Program-made: the position numbers and the translations under genes | Notes under the pieces: model-generated | Database searches by the model: none | Told to the model about the DNA's origin: nothing | What the model saw: only the letters and a program-made list of their open reading frames with translations | In this document: piece after piece, positions 39,401 to 50,920 of the stretch | How the letters are laid out: the number at the start of each line of letters is the position of its first letter | Position numbering within the stretch: the first letter of the stretch is position 1 | From: Chrysogorgia sp. JL179-B06 | Taxonomy: Eukaryota; Cnidaria; Anthozoa; Scleralcyonacea; Chrysogorgiidae | NCBI GenBank assembly: GCA_035772405.1 | Contig: JAYKKM010000082.1 | Location: forward strand, 186,001 to 250,000 | DNA length: 64,000 bases | Direction of reading: 5' to 3'

Positions 39401-40885
39401 TGTGATGAGCGTTAGATAACTTTGCTTGCATAGAACACTTGTGCCTTATTGTCTAATTGTTAAATTGACTACTATGTTTATCTGCCTAATGTATCACTAT
39501 AGATCTGGACTATAGGTCAATGTTATAGGTTATAGCGAGGGGTTGATTCTGCATTCTCATCTCTAAACTTCTCTTTCATTATTTCCTTTCAAATGAAAAA
39601 GTAATTAATAAAAGCAAGTATTTAGGGCTACAGTACTGTACCTCTTCACTTGAATTTTTTACAAATACCTCTAGAAATATCTCTTTTATAGGACTAGCAT
39701 ATATCCCTCTTATTAATATTTTAAAATTTATATATTTCTTTATTTTCAGCTCATGTCCTGAAGCACTTCTCTAACATGTTATTGAAACAAAACATTGATA
39801 ATATTACTGTAAATTTCGTGTTTTTATGTTGATTGAATTTTTAGTGAAAATTGATAGAAACACCACGTTTAGTTATTTCTTGCAAAGCTCTTAGTCTTTG
39901 ACACTGACTCATGCCTTCATTAGACCTATAATTCCTCTGATGAATTAGGACAGAGTAACTACCTGTAGGTCCACAGCTTAGCAGGATATAAATAAACATA
40001 GTGTTCACTGTTCAACCAAATATTGTTACTTAGTTTTAAATGGGCTTTTAGTGAAATATGTGTGAGTTACTAAAACAAGATGTTAACCTGGGCCAGTTGT
40101 TTGAATGTCCATTAATTGGGCATGATAATATCATGTTTACCTTGATTAGGACCTATAATATACTATTGAGAAATATTTTTTATGTAGATTTCAAAACCTA
40201 CCAGTATGTTGTTGACATATTTAGTTAATAAATTATCGAACTTCTATTTTACACAATCTCTATTTTTGTTTCTGTGTATATGCATGATACATTCAGGAAT
40301 CAGTCAGAGAACATTGTTAATTTGCACAACTTGTCAAAGAGTAGAATAAACCTCATAAAGGGTAGCAATGACTCTTTAAAGGAGTAGAAATGACCCAAAA
40401 ATGCAATGACCCACTTTTTGATTATATAAACAGACATTTACTAATTAAACCAACATCATTGCAGTCAGCTAGCAAACATATATTGCACTTGTCTACAAAT
40501 TGTCTACAAATATAAATATGTTACTTTCTAATTCTCTTTTAGACCTTTTTCTTGAATAGTTTTTATGCACTTAGTTTCTATTGAGAATATTAATTTTGCA
40601 ATTTATTATAGTATTTAGATTATAATAAGTAAACTTATGCGCATATTGTAATTGTATATATTTTATAACAGCGATATATGTTTAAAATATGTAAATGAAA
40701 TATGTTTAAAACATGTTAAAATTTGTATTAAAAACATGTTTAATGTTCGAATTTTATAGTGTTTTTTTTATGTTTTAAACATAGATAAAACATATATCAA
40801 ATATATATTTTAAATATGTTTAAAACATATTTTAAATATATATTGCTAAACATGTTTTAGATATGTTTAATTTTGACAAGGGATG
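36479..40885. mobile_element. 4.4-kb non-autonomous element inside the transposase exon
   Basis: Ends are inverted: left ATCCCTTACGAAATT, right reversed ATCCCTTGTCAAAATT. Both subterminal regions (36495-36670 and 40676-40872) are packed with ATGTTTAAAACAT-type palindromic words. It splits the transposase between the codons for RNG and HYSVLL. No frame longer than about 75 codons, so it depends on another source of transposase. I could not settle the target duplication, nor the superfamily. Internal retroposon fragments lie at 37925-38200 and 38397-38480. Confidence 0.75.
38397..38480 (+). repeat. tRNA-like SINE head
   Basis: Box A (TAGCTCAGTCGGTTAGTGTG) and box B (GGGTTCAATTCCC) are well spaced, but the intervening arm is not a regular anticodon arm. 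A SINE remnant inside the 4.4-kb element. Confidence 0.6.
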
Positions 40886-43800
40886 CCATTCCTTTTGCAA
40901 AATTCCTCTCTTTTTGCCATGGTTTTGATTTTGTCAATCTTTTTGGCCTTATGTCGATGTTGTTGATTTGTTCTCAATGGCCAGTGTTCCTGGTCAAAAC
41001 CAGAATAGTCACGTTTACTCCCAAAGCCTCCTGGGAATAATTTGAGACAATGAGAGCAACCGTGTTGAGCTGAATGACTTTTAAGTCCTGCCAGCTTTCG
41101 GGTAGCAGGTATATCTGATGAACTGGAAATAACAGCTGCCCGAAAGGTTAGGGGGAATCTGGAAAGAGCCAGAAAAGAGGTTCCAGAAAAGTATTCAAAT
41201 TCTTAGGCTCTTTTGAAAAAGAGGGTACAATGCCGATGACAATGACATTTTCCCATTTATGTCTTTCAGCTCGGGGCAAATTCAAAATCACGAGATAAAA
41301 TACTCCAACAGAGTAGTCCTTCCTGCGCTTCATAGGCTGAAAAAAATCGAAGTTTAACATCAACCCATAGTTTCGAGCAGCCTTGAAGTAGTCGTTTCCA
41401 TCAACTTCCATAAATTCTTGCCAGAGTTGACCATCATACACATCAGTCATTTCATTTTCATCCATCGACCTAGTCCTCCACTGTTCGCATTTCTCTGCGA
41501 ATCCTTCTTTCTGGACCAACTTCTCTAATGAATTAATGATACTGTTACAACAGTAATATTTAATAGGATAGAAGCAAGCATTTCCATTTGATAGCTGTAC
41601 TTTGTACAAAATAGGTGATCCACATGTAACTTTTTTCCCTCTTTTATAGCAGTGTCCATAACAAACTTTGGCAACTGGTCGGTTGTTCACAGTTGTCAAA
41701 CAATCATTGTATTGATAAAGTTTATGACACTTTTGACAAACTACGTATTTGTCAAAGTCATCTTTGTCAAAATTCAGAATCTTTTTCATCATATACGTAG
41801 TTCCAGGAAACAGAACAATGATCTGACTGAGCGTGTTATTTGATATTTCCACTCCTAATAGCCCGAGCCATTTTGCTAAGAAGCGTAAAATCCAGGCCAT
41901 CCCATTTTCACTAATTTGGCATGAAAGCTGCCACATCAAAAGGAAATATAGTAACCAAAATACCATTGATTGCGGCACCTGTGATGCACTATTGGATCTT
42001 GTTTCGTTGTTCATTGGAATAGGAGGAGGTCTGCTATTTGCATCTAAATCTTGTTGCAAATGATCAGGGAGAACATCGTTCCAAATTTCTTCCCCACTAT
42101 CTTCATCAGTTGAGGATTGGATCCCGTCATGTGCTGTAAAATCTGAATCCTCAGCATCCCCCTCACTACAACAGCTACCCTCTGCAGGATTTTCATCACC
42201 ATAGTCATAGGCGTTTAAATCTGCATCACTGCCATCATTTTGCTATCAAACAAAAGAGAAAGTTATTAAGTTACTGTAATAAAAGTTAGTTACATGCAAA
42301 AAAGTATGCAGTTTCTCATCAATGTAAATTCACCTACATGCTGTTTTACATGAATAACCAACACCATTTTCAAAGTCCACCTGTCTCAATTATTGTACAG
42401 ATGCTTTATGAGGTAAAATATGTATGATCAATTCTATTTTTTTCTTGATGGCCCCCGGTGTAACGCTATTTCATCTGGTATACATCTCTTGGTAATTACT
42501 GTACATATGCAGTATAGATGCACGTAGGATAATGTAATATGTTTATATTAAATTATATTCCCTTTGACTTTGTGGCAGGGTAGACCAGTACATGTTTAAT
42601 TTCTAACAAGACGCCCACTGAGCGTGAACTCGGGCTACTTAATTTTGGCTTGTCATCTATTGGCAGTCACACTGAGTCACTGACATCACTTGGTTCATGG
42701 CAAAGACATAGAAAAGACGCAGTTGCTTTTATTAAATTTGCTGTGGTCTTTCTGCTTTTGCATACGTTTTACCAATTTACCGTGAGTTTTTTGTTTTTGT
42801 CGTGGACCTTTAATTTTACTTTTGCCGGGTGTCTTTTGGATTTGCCTTTTGCTTTTGCCGTGTGTCTTTTGCTCTTGCCGTGACATTTGTCGATCAGCGA
42901 TCGCAGCCTACAATTCGCCACTCGTCGAGTTGACGATTAATGGCGGTGCTGTATCCGGAAATAGATTGTACAAGAATGTAATTTCGTTGCACAAAAAAAT
43001 ATAATTGAAAAACACAGAATTGGCTGCGAAACCTAACCTCACCTAAAACTGTAAAATCACATTCAGTTATGTTATGTTATATTTGAATATTGTTTAGGAA
43101 GGGGGATTAAAAGATAGGGGGGGGGGGTTATTGAAAAATGATAGTTGTATTAAGGGGAGCTTTATATTAGAGAAGAGAGCTAATAGAGCTTTAAATTACA
43201 TTACTGTAAATATGTTGCTATTCAATTCTTTCCCAGTTGACTTTGTGGCAGGACAGATAAAATCATGTTCAATAAATGTTTACATGCAATGAATATTCTA
43301 GTGCAAATGGATCATTCCAGAAGATCCATGCGACCATACCTCCCCCGTAGAGAAAATTTGTGCTGGTGGGGTTAATTAACTAAGGAGGGAACCATGCGTT
43401 TTCCATTTCCTGATATTTGCTGGCCATTAATGGTCCATTGTGCAATACACATGTCTTATAAGTCTCTAATAGAGTTTCATCTGAATCTGAAACCAAAATA
43501 TTTTTAACTTACCAAGTCTCCATCTGATAATCCAGGTGAATGAGATAAGTCCGTGTCCACATGATCTTAATGGAGTAAAACAAGAGATATTATTTCACTA
43601 GTTTAATGATATGTCTATGAAGTAAATACAATTTCTGTTATGATTACAGAAATAAATACCCGTGTAATTGCATACCTTTGTGCGCAATATTGTCACTGTC
43701 TGAATCACTACTGGCAGAAGTCTCCGTTGATTTATCGATGTTGAACTTATATAATTGAGATGCGGCATTCCTTTTCCTTCTGTGTCTTTCAAACGCAGAT

Positions 43801-43989
43801 CTAGAGATCAGTTGATCACAGTGATCACACATAACGAGGTTTGCCTCTGCCATGTAGAAAATTGAAAACCGCACGCGGACTATAAATCAGAAGGATCATT
43901 CGAAAACACGCAAAACTCATGAACGCTGAAGATTAGAAGTAGAACAAGCAAAACTGTGACGTACCATAACAGGTATCAGATTTCGTAAC

Positions 43990-44335
43990 CTTTAGTGACC
44001 TCCCTAATTACTCTTAAAATTGGAAAGGAAGAACTTAAGGAAATTGTACAGTTTATGGACGTTTCAGGCACACTTAATCTCTCTAAAGCCTGTAACACTA
44101 CAATTAAGGTATTTAAGTGTAAATTAAAGCCACTGAAATTCGTCCTTTCGCTTTAATTGGATTTTACTTCAAATATTAAAGCCACTTAAATGTGATGACA
44201 CTTATAGATCGCTAAAAGCCACTTAAATTTAAATTTAAGATTGAAAACATTTCCGGGGCCCTTAAATATTACTTAAAGTTTCTGGATGAAATTTAAGTAA
44301 CTTTAAGAGACACGGAAAGTCACTTAAATTTATAT
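43990..44335. repeat. right subterminal repeats of CACTA element 2
   Basis: TTAAAGCCACTTAAAT, AATTTAAG and related words throughout, mirroring 26645-27115. Confidence 0.75.
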
Positions 44336-44430
44336 TTTCGTCCTGTGATATATAATGGTTTATACTGAGCATTACTTATTTACTTGTTAAACTACTACTG
44401 GTTTATCAGGATGTATTCTCCTGCATCCTT

Positions 44431-45237
44431 GAGACCAATAATTTAATATGTGTGACGGCCTGGGAATAACCTCATTCGTGGGCTTGGGATGCATGTGCTT
44501 TGCATATTTTTCTCTGGGTTCTCCAGTTTTTTCCCCTCCATAAAATCAATGCCTAGATCTTAAGCTGTGCTCTGTGGTCCAACATGTGTTGTATGGTGGC
44601 TGCCAGCAGCGCCTTTGATATACCTTCAACTCAGCCACGTTGATCCATGTCCTTTGCAATTAACCCTTTATCCTTTTGTAGACATGCTTCATATGCATAT
44701 TGATTTATTATTAATCTCACATTTTATGTTATAGGCAAACTGTAATAATTGATCAGAATGTTAAAACATTGGGTTTTTATCTTCTTAAAGGACTGATCAT
44801 TATTTATGGATATACAGTTCCAGGTTGGGTAAAATTGACCCTGGGTCATGAACATTTTTGCTGTCATATGGCTATGACTTTTTAGTTTATAAATTGTCAT
44901 TGTCATTGGATGAGCTTCAAGCTTTTTACTTCTGCATGGAGCAGGTCCCAAAATCTTTTAAAATTTAATTTACAAGTTTTCCAGCCCGGTGTACCCCATA
45001 AATAATGACCGGTCCCTAAGTTGCATTCAAAGAACTTTTAAAGCCAGAGTAGTTGTTAAAAATAGTGGGAATCATTTGGTTTTGTTAGATATTACCATAA
45101 TACTCAGAAAACTCTTAGTTACATGTGATACTTTAACCTGCAACCTTCTGAATGTTAGCTAGACACTATGGTAAAAGCGTGTTAAATCAATGCATTTTTT
45201 ATGTACAATCATGACAATTTTATTCATCATAATGACA
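44431..45237. other. intergenic; no gene seen
   Basis: AT-rich, with no supported frame or repeat beyond the flank copy that ends at about 44430. Confidence 0.5.
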
Positions 45238-45861
45238 GCGCTGCAAATACCGGCCGGTTAATGACCATCGACATTTGACCTTTGACCGTCAAATTTTTGT
45301 TTTCAATGATCATCTTGACCAGTCAAATATTTTTTACACTCGGTTTTTTGTTTAACCTATGAAATTCTACAGTACGGACAGCTAACCGAGTGTAATGAAA
45401 TCAGCGGCTAGCACCACGGTCTCTTTAAATGTTAGTGATTAAAAAGGAATGATGAATGAAGAATTGTATAATTATAGAATAGTAAGAATACCCGTCCACT
45501 TTACTATTTGCAATTTATATCTTAATGGTCAGACTATGGAAAGTTCATCATATACAATTGCTTCATTCTTTAAAAAAAACCTTTCAATTTGATAACAATC
45601 AACAAGTACACACATGTCACACAATATGAACTTCGACATTATATTTAAAGAGATTTTAGAGCAACATGCTTTGTATTTCTGCCTTTAAATGTGGTTTCAA
45701 ATGTGGACAGGTATTCTAAAATTGCTTCTGAAGAATTGTCAAACATTCCAGTGTAATAGACATTGAAGAAACAAACTGAACAGCAAAATGAATGACTGGC
45801 AGGATTTGCTGTTTGATCATCATGACCGGCGGATTACAAAAAATGATTTGCAGTGCTGTAG
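45238..45861. mobile_element. possible terminal-inverted-repeat element
   Basis: Left CAGCGCTGCAAATACCGGC and reversed right CAGCACTGCAAATCATTT, both followed inward by CCGGY and GGTCAT words. No target duplication found and no coding capacity. Confidence 0.4.
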
Positions 45862-45980
45862 TGAAACATGTTTAGAAGTACTACAGTACACGATTGTATA
45901 AAGTTATTGCAACTCATTGAAATATGTATCTTTTGCATTGCTTTTTCCTTTACACATTGTTTTGCTTTATTTATTACCAA

Positions 45981-46176
45981 AGGCAAAGATTTTGAATTTC
46001 CATCATGACTGGGATATTGTGGTGATGGCATGTCATAAACATGGAAGAGGAACAAGTTTTGCCACTTTTGGTACACCTGGTCTTGGACAGGACTTCATTG
46101 GGCATAAAGGAAATTCTTCAACAGCTGGAAAAGCTGTTCTAGATGTGTTTTGTAAATTCGCCAGCCGTACGTTTGG
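45981..46176 (+). other. isolated exon-like open frame
   Basis: Between an AG at 45980 and a GTACGT donor at about 46177 the frame reads NFHHDWDIVVMACHKHGRGT, then SFATFGTPGLGQDFIGHKGN and STAGKAVLDVFCKFAS. Composition looks protein-like, unlike the surrounding AT-rich frames. It could be an upstream exon of the gene at 48107-49058 or a gene fragment carried by a repeat. Not recognised. Confidence 0.35.
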
Positions 46177-46721
46177 TATTATATGTATATATATTAATAG
46201 TTTGATTTGATTTAATGGTATATGTGGGGGACAAATATGCCAATGCATTGCAACATGTACCAAAATTTCTGTTACAAATGATAGTATCTTGACTTTGATA
46301 AGTTTGCATACTGGAAATGATATTTATGTATATACTGAAATTGTAGCTATTCTTGGTTTGTACTTCATCTACTTGGCGGCAGCCATGTTGGAGGAGCTTT
46401 AACAAACCAATCTCGATCATTTACATGTAGCAGCTTAGCTATTGTATTTAGAGTATGTTTTCGTCCAACATGGCTGCTACATCTATGTCCTCTGAATTTC
46501 AAGGTATTCATGATTGCAAACCATCGATAGAGATGAGTGAAAAAACTTTGCTACAAATTTTCCCTATAATTTAATCAAGACAAATTACTTGAAGTGGGCA
46601 ACCATTGATAGTTAATTGTCTATATAGAGAGCTGATTTTATTTTTTTCGAAAATAAGTAAAATATTTACGTTATTGTTGTACAGTATGTAAATTTGCATT
46701 GTTTTGCTATTTTAAAATTTC

Positions 46722-47228
46722 TAAAGTGTTTATGCAGTGAAAAGTTCAGTTCGAAATAAAAACTAAACTTGCTGTAAAGAACTATAGAAATTATAATGAT
46801 TGGCGTTTAACAACTCTTCCATATCTCACTTCGATCTTGATATATTAAGATTTGTTTGATATGTAAATGATCTTCACTATGATGTCATACTGCATGACTT
46901 ATTGAGGAAGCCTGTATCACTTTGGGATTATGTAACGAAATTATGAAAGTATGTATGTGTTTCCCACGATACTAAACGTACAAAGTTACGTTTCGAGTGA
47001 TTTGATTTAATAATCCCAAAGATATCCAGGTTTTTTCAGTAAGTTACAGCTATTATACAGTTTGACGTCAAAGTGAGGATTATTTACATATCAAACAAAT
47101 ATTAATGTGTCAAGAACAAAGTGAGATATGGAACTCTGTAAACGCCATTCTTGACAATTTCTCTAGTTCTTTCAAGTAAGAAGTTTATTTCAAACTGAAT
47201 TTTTCACTCCATAAACACTTTAATTTAC
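46722..47228. mobile_element. foldback element (family F, copy 1)
   Basis: Arms of about 230 bases. Outer AAAGTGTTTATGCAGTGAAA pairs with CACTCCATAAACACTTT. Inner TTTGTTTGATATGTAAATGA pairs with TTATTTACATATCAAACAAA. Related ends occur at 49765-50415 and 55381-55945. No coding capacity. Confidence 0.75.
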
Positions 47229-48106
47229 ACTAAAACTATATGGGCCAACTAGAAACCTTAATGCTTTTTCTCTCTCTGACGAAGGGCCTTCAATATTTTT
47301 GGCAGTTCCAAATTTCTATTTATATTACAAGAAGTTAAAGCATATATTACTATACTACAGCTGACAATAACCATTGAGTACTCTTAGATAGAAGAAAACA
47401 ATGGCTACTTTGAATAAGGTTGCCATTTTAATGTTTTGACTTACTTGAAGTTCTTGTTACTTTAGTTTGAGCGGGTTTAAAAAAAAGACTTGCGATTTTT
47501 CTGGGTTACCTAAATCCAACAAAACATTAACATTAGTCAGAAACATAAATTGCCACATAGCTTTAAAAAGGCTTACCTGCTGTAGTTACCTAATCCGTTG
47601 GCAGATATACCACCTATACAGTAAAGTATTGAGCTACATGTACATTGTACAGTAACCTGGTCCACTATAGTGAATTTCCTGCAACCAAATAGGAATTTTT
47701 TACAGCGATAAATCCGCCAGTGGATCAGGGTAGCGTGTAAGCTATATGTTAAACCATGTTTATCATGAATAGGTTTATGTTTTTTGTTCGCACCAAATGA
47801 AAATTGCATGTCGTGCCAAGCCTTATAATGTCCATGTTTGCACCTACGTGTACTGTGCCCTTGAAGTACTGTATTTTGTTTGTACTGGCAGTACAGCTTA
47901 TGAAATGATCTCAGTCTGCGATACACCCTTCGTAAGGTAGTTTATTGAAGTACTGTTATTGTTTAGGTTACCATGCATATCTTACGATCTTACAATACAC
48001 AGTTACTGTATGCCAATTTTCTTGTGATAAAAATAGTGCTAGGGTTTGGTTTATTTTTACCTGGTTTGTATTGATAGAATTTGTTATAATTTTACAATTA
48101 TTTTAG
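47229..48106. other. intergenic; no gene supported
   Basis: A minus frame at 47926-47650 reads CKHGHYKAWHDMQFSFGANK but has no recognisable relatives or clear splice context, so I do not call it. Confidence 0.4.
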
Positions 48107-49058
48107 AAAACTCTTACAAAAAACTTCCGAAACAAACAGATGAAGCTGAAACAGAATCTAAACCATCAACGACACCAAAACCATCTGCTGAACCAGTATC
48201 CGAAGCACCACCTACAACCTCCTGTCCGTCAGATTCATCCGTCGATCCACTATCTGCATCGCTATCTACCTCCAACGCTATACCACCTACACCTGCCCAT
48301 CCACCATCTACTTCCATCAATACACATGAGTTACCTAAACCTCAACCACCAACCCCGCATTCCTCGCCTATTACAAATCAACGATCCACCACGCCACCAA
48401 CAACTGAAACACCAGTCGTTGATCAATCGTCTATATCTACCCCATCATTTTCTATTAACTACCAGCCATCCGTTGGAGGTCAAGAAGTGCAACAGCTTCC
48501 AACAATCCCTTCAGGTACTACATATTTTTTAACCATTTCTACGTATTCTATGATATGACCGTAATAATATATGTCATACGGTACGCAATTTATCTCGTAT
48601 GAGAATTATTGAGCCTGTTTTATCATACAGTGGATACCTTTACACTTTCTTATATATACCGTACATGTAAGGCATTTGAATTTGCTACTTGTATGAGAAG
48701 TATGGATTCTGAATTATAATAAACCAAGTACGAGTTTATTGGTAAGAGTTATTACTAATATATAATTTATTAATTTGTAGACGCCGTTGTTTTATTGGAT
48801 AAGGGAAAAATAGTCGGAGTTGGAAGGTCAACCAACCTTACCAGTATCCATGGTGTTCCTGTGCCAGATAATCACCATTGTGTGGTACTCACGTGGGCAG
48901 TAGAAAACTATCCGGCGCCGTGTCCAATTGGAAGACAAGACTTAGAGGAGAATTTGTTTCTGCACAAAGATATGTTTTATGCTGTACCAAGTTCCATGTT
49001 AAAACATTTTACAAGAAGCAATGATAAATATGTTCTTTCACCTTTTATTCAAGGGTGA
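48107..49058 (+). CDS. putative gene 3' end: Pro/Ser/Thr-rich exon plus conserved-looking C-terminal exon
   Basis: Exon 48107-48514 starts after TTATTTTAG and is a low-complexity Pro/Thr/Ser linker ([19 protein letters not shown]). Exon 48781-49058 starts after TTTGTAG and reads [20 protein letters not shown], then [20 protein letters not shown] and [16 protein letters not shown], ending in TGA at 49056. The last exon recalls, weakly, the small beta-rich domain of En/Spm Tnp1-type proteins ([10 protein letters not shown] opening); this is impression, not evidence. Upstream exons are not identified; 45981-46176 is a candidate. No transposon ends were found around it, so it may be a host or captured gene. 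Confidence 0.45.
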
Positions 49059-49083
49059 TTGTAGCCTGCGTCATGCAGAAGGG

Positions 49084-49740
49084 ATAATATGAAAAGGAGA
49101 AATAAGAGAACTTCAATGTGTCGAAAAATACTTAAGTAAGAGTACTTACGAATATTCATGAACGACGTTTCGGACGATGTGTAAGCTTCAGGTCGGGGGA
49201 TATACTTCATGGTAACAATACATATGATTGTTAGGATTAGGGTAGCATTAGGGTTACGGTTATGGTTATAGTTAGGGTTAGAATTAGGGTTACGGTTATG
49301 GTTAGAGTTAGGGTTAGAATTAGGGTTACGGTTATGGTTAGAGTTAGGGTTAGAATTAGGGTTACGGTTATGGTTAGAGTTAGGGTTAGGATCAGGGTTA
49401 CGGTTAGTATTAGGTGTAGGGTTATAGGGTTAGGGTTAAGATTAGAGTTGGGTTTGGGGTTAGGACTATGTTTTAAATTCGAGATACTTATATGAAACGT
49501 CAGCCAAAAAATCAGGCTCTGAGCGGACGTATTTGGATTGTGGATGAATAAAAAAGTCTCTAAGGTTGACTAGGCGAATTTTCGAAGTATTAACCACGTC
49601 AAGTTGGCAACTAAGCACTTCAAAACACTTCGTTATCATACGAAACGATAAACACAAACGCGCAATACACGACGGTTGATACTCACTCTAAGTATTTTTC
49701 GACACATAGAAGTTCTCTTATTTCTCCTTTTCATATTATA
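49084..49740. mobile_element. 657-bp element with 51-bp inverted ends and telomere-like filling
   Basis: Ends ATAATATGAAAAGGAGAAAT and the exact inverse, extending to TCGAAAAATACTTA on both sides with about one mismatch. Within it lie a GGGTTA array (49235-49460) and, at 49665-49687, GACGGTTGATACTCACTCT, related to the ends of the TTAA elements at 14853-16537. Confidence 0.75.
49235..49460. repeat. 36-bp higher-order array of telomere-like hexamers
   Basis: Hexamers GTTAGG, GTTAGA, ATTAGG, GTTACG, GTTATG and GTTAGA repeat in that order at least three times. Each is one or two bases from the metazoan telomere unit TTAGGG. Confidence 0.85.
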
Positions 49741-49764
49741 TCCAGTTCTTTTGAGAACTTAGCG

Positions 49765-50415
49765 GCTTTCATATATTTATTCTTATTTATGCTGAAGGGA
49801 ACATGCAACTTATTATAAAGTACCTAAAATAACTCTTTTATTTGAAAGAACTTTTCGATAAGTCATTCATTATGCGTTGTGATGTATTAAACAAATCTTA
49901 TTATTTATTTAAAAGAATTCGTGATCGCTGATTGGCTAACAGCCAACGGTGAAATCGTCATATCAACTCATTGCCCTACCAAATATGGAGTTGTGACATC
50001 AATGTTGCAATATGACAAACTATTATTGCACGATTGACGTCACCTGGTGCAATATGAAAAACTAATATTGCACGCTATGACGTTTTTGCAATGATGCAGT
50101 TGTTAAATAGTTGATAAAGTTAATCTTTTAAATAAATAATAAAACAATTATTGAATTCGGTTTTCGCATGATATGAAGAATTATCAAGGCCTCAGTTTGT
50201 GTCATCAGCCTTCGGCTTCGGCTTATAACACAAACTTCGGCCTTGATAATTCTTCATATCATGCGAAAAACCGAATTCAATAATTGATAAATATCTCAAG
50301 ACTGAAGTGAGATATGAAAAAGTTGTAAATGGTTAGTCTTTATAGTTTCAAGAGTTCTTTCAAACAAAAGAGTTATTTTACAACTGAATTTTTCATTGCA
50401 TACGCACAATAAGTA
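49765..50415. mobile_element. foldback element (family F, copy 2) with strong central hairpin
   Basis: Outer arms AAAATAACTCTTTTATTTGA and TCAAACAAAAGAGTTATTTT pair. The centre (50151-50286) is a long hairpin: AATTATTGAATTCGG to CCTCAGTTTGTGT and its inverse, ACACAAACTTCGGCC to CCGAATTCAATAATT. No coding capacity. Confidence 0.75.
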
Positions 50416-50789
50416 ATGAGGATATTAATGTTATTAAATCTCACGGTAGCGGCTGCCATTTTAAAGTAGGGCAAACACAATGAATCAACCATTGTGTCCA
50501 TAACATGTTATCATTGTGCTTGCCAAAAAAGCTGTTCCGTCTTTGATTATGTTTTTGAGAACTTATCCATTTGTTTGATATGCGAATTTTATGTAGTCGG
50601 CAAGTGCCAATCCACTTACTCGGTAGCTAACTGGAATGTGTAATGTTTCAGTTTATCGGAAAAACTGGACAATCTTTTTCCCGTAGAAATTTCCTGACCC
50701 CGCCAGCTCACAACGAAAGAATTACAAAGAAATATAATAATAAAAATTTAAATAATTAAAACAAAACAACTATTGTCAGTATTAGTATA

Positions 50790-50920
50790 GGAAATAACAC
50801 GGTTCGAGAAGAATTAATGAAAAATCGCACGCGTGTTTGGCGAAATATTCATAATACGAAATATTTCGCCAAACACAAGTGCGATTTTTCATTAATTCTT
50901 CGAGAACAAGTGTTATTTCC
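50790..50920. repeat. long hairpin with about 60-base arms
   Basis: GGAAATAACACGGTTCGAG to TTTGGCGAAATATT pairs with AAATATTTCGCCAAA to CTCGAAGAATTAATG and AGTGTTATTTCC (read in order of pairing), with only a few mismatches and a loop under 10 bases. Single copy here. Confidence 0.8.

Larger units (their letters stand above)
35144..43854 (-). pseudogene. Tnp2-type transposase of CACTA element 2, split by an insertion
   Basis: Exons 43854-43676, 43565-43513 and 42242-35144, the last interrupted by the element at 36479-40885. Exon 1 has a CxxC half-finger (CDHCDQL) with one histidine; the fourth zinc ligand is not obvious. Then comes an acidic stretch, paired cysteines (CQKCHKLY), NFDFFQPMKRRKDYSVG, CSHCLKLFPGGFG, and after the insertion YSVLLDLPYFD, DPMHNLFLG and FWCFSFERYNG. 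D, D and E sit as in element 1. The C-terminal part is intact to its stop at 35144. A second lesion near 41150-41175 removes about 45 bases between FLEPL and FPLTFRAA, with a frame change. Together with the insertion this copy cannot make transposase. Diverged strongly from element 1's protein, so the two elements belong to distinct subfamilies. Confidence 0.83.

Noticed and set aside
36479..40885. Helitron
   Set aside because: The insertion sits between A and T and starts TC, but both ends are inverted TCCCTT and there is no CTRR hairpin end, so the fit is poor.
49262..49495. Open frame of Val-Arg repeats
   Set aside because: Translation of the 36-bp telomere-like array.
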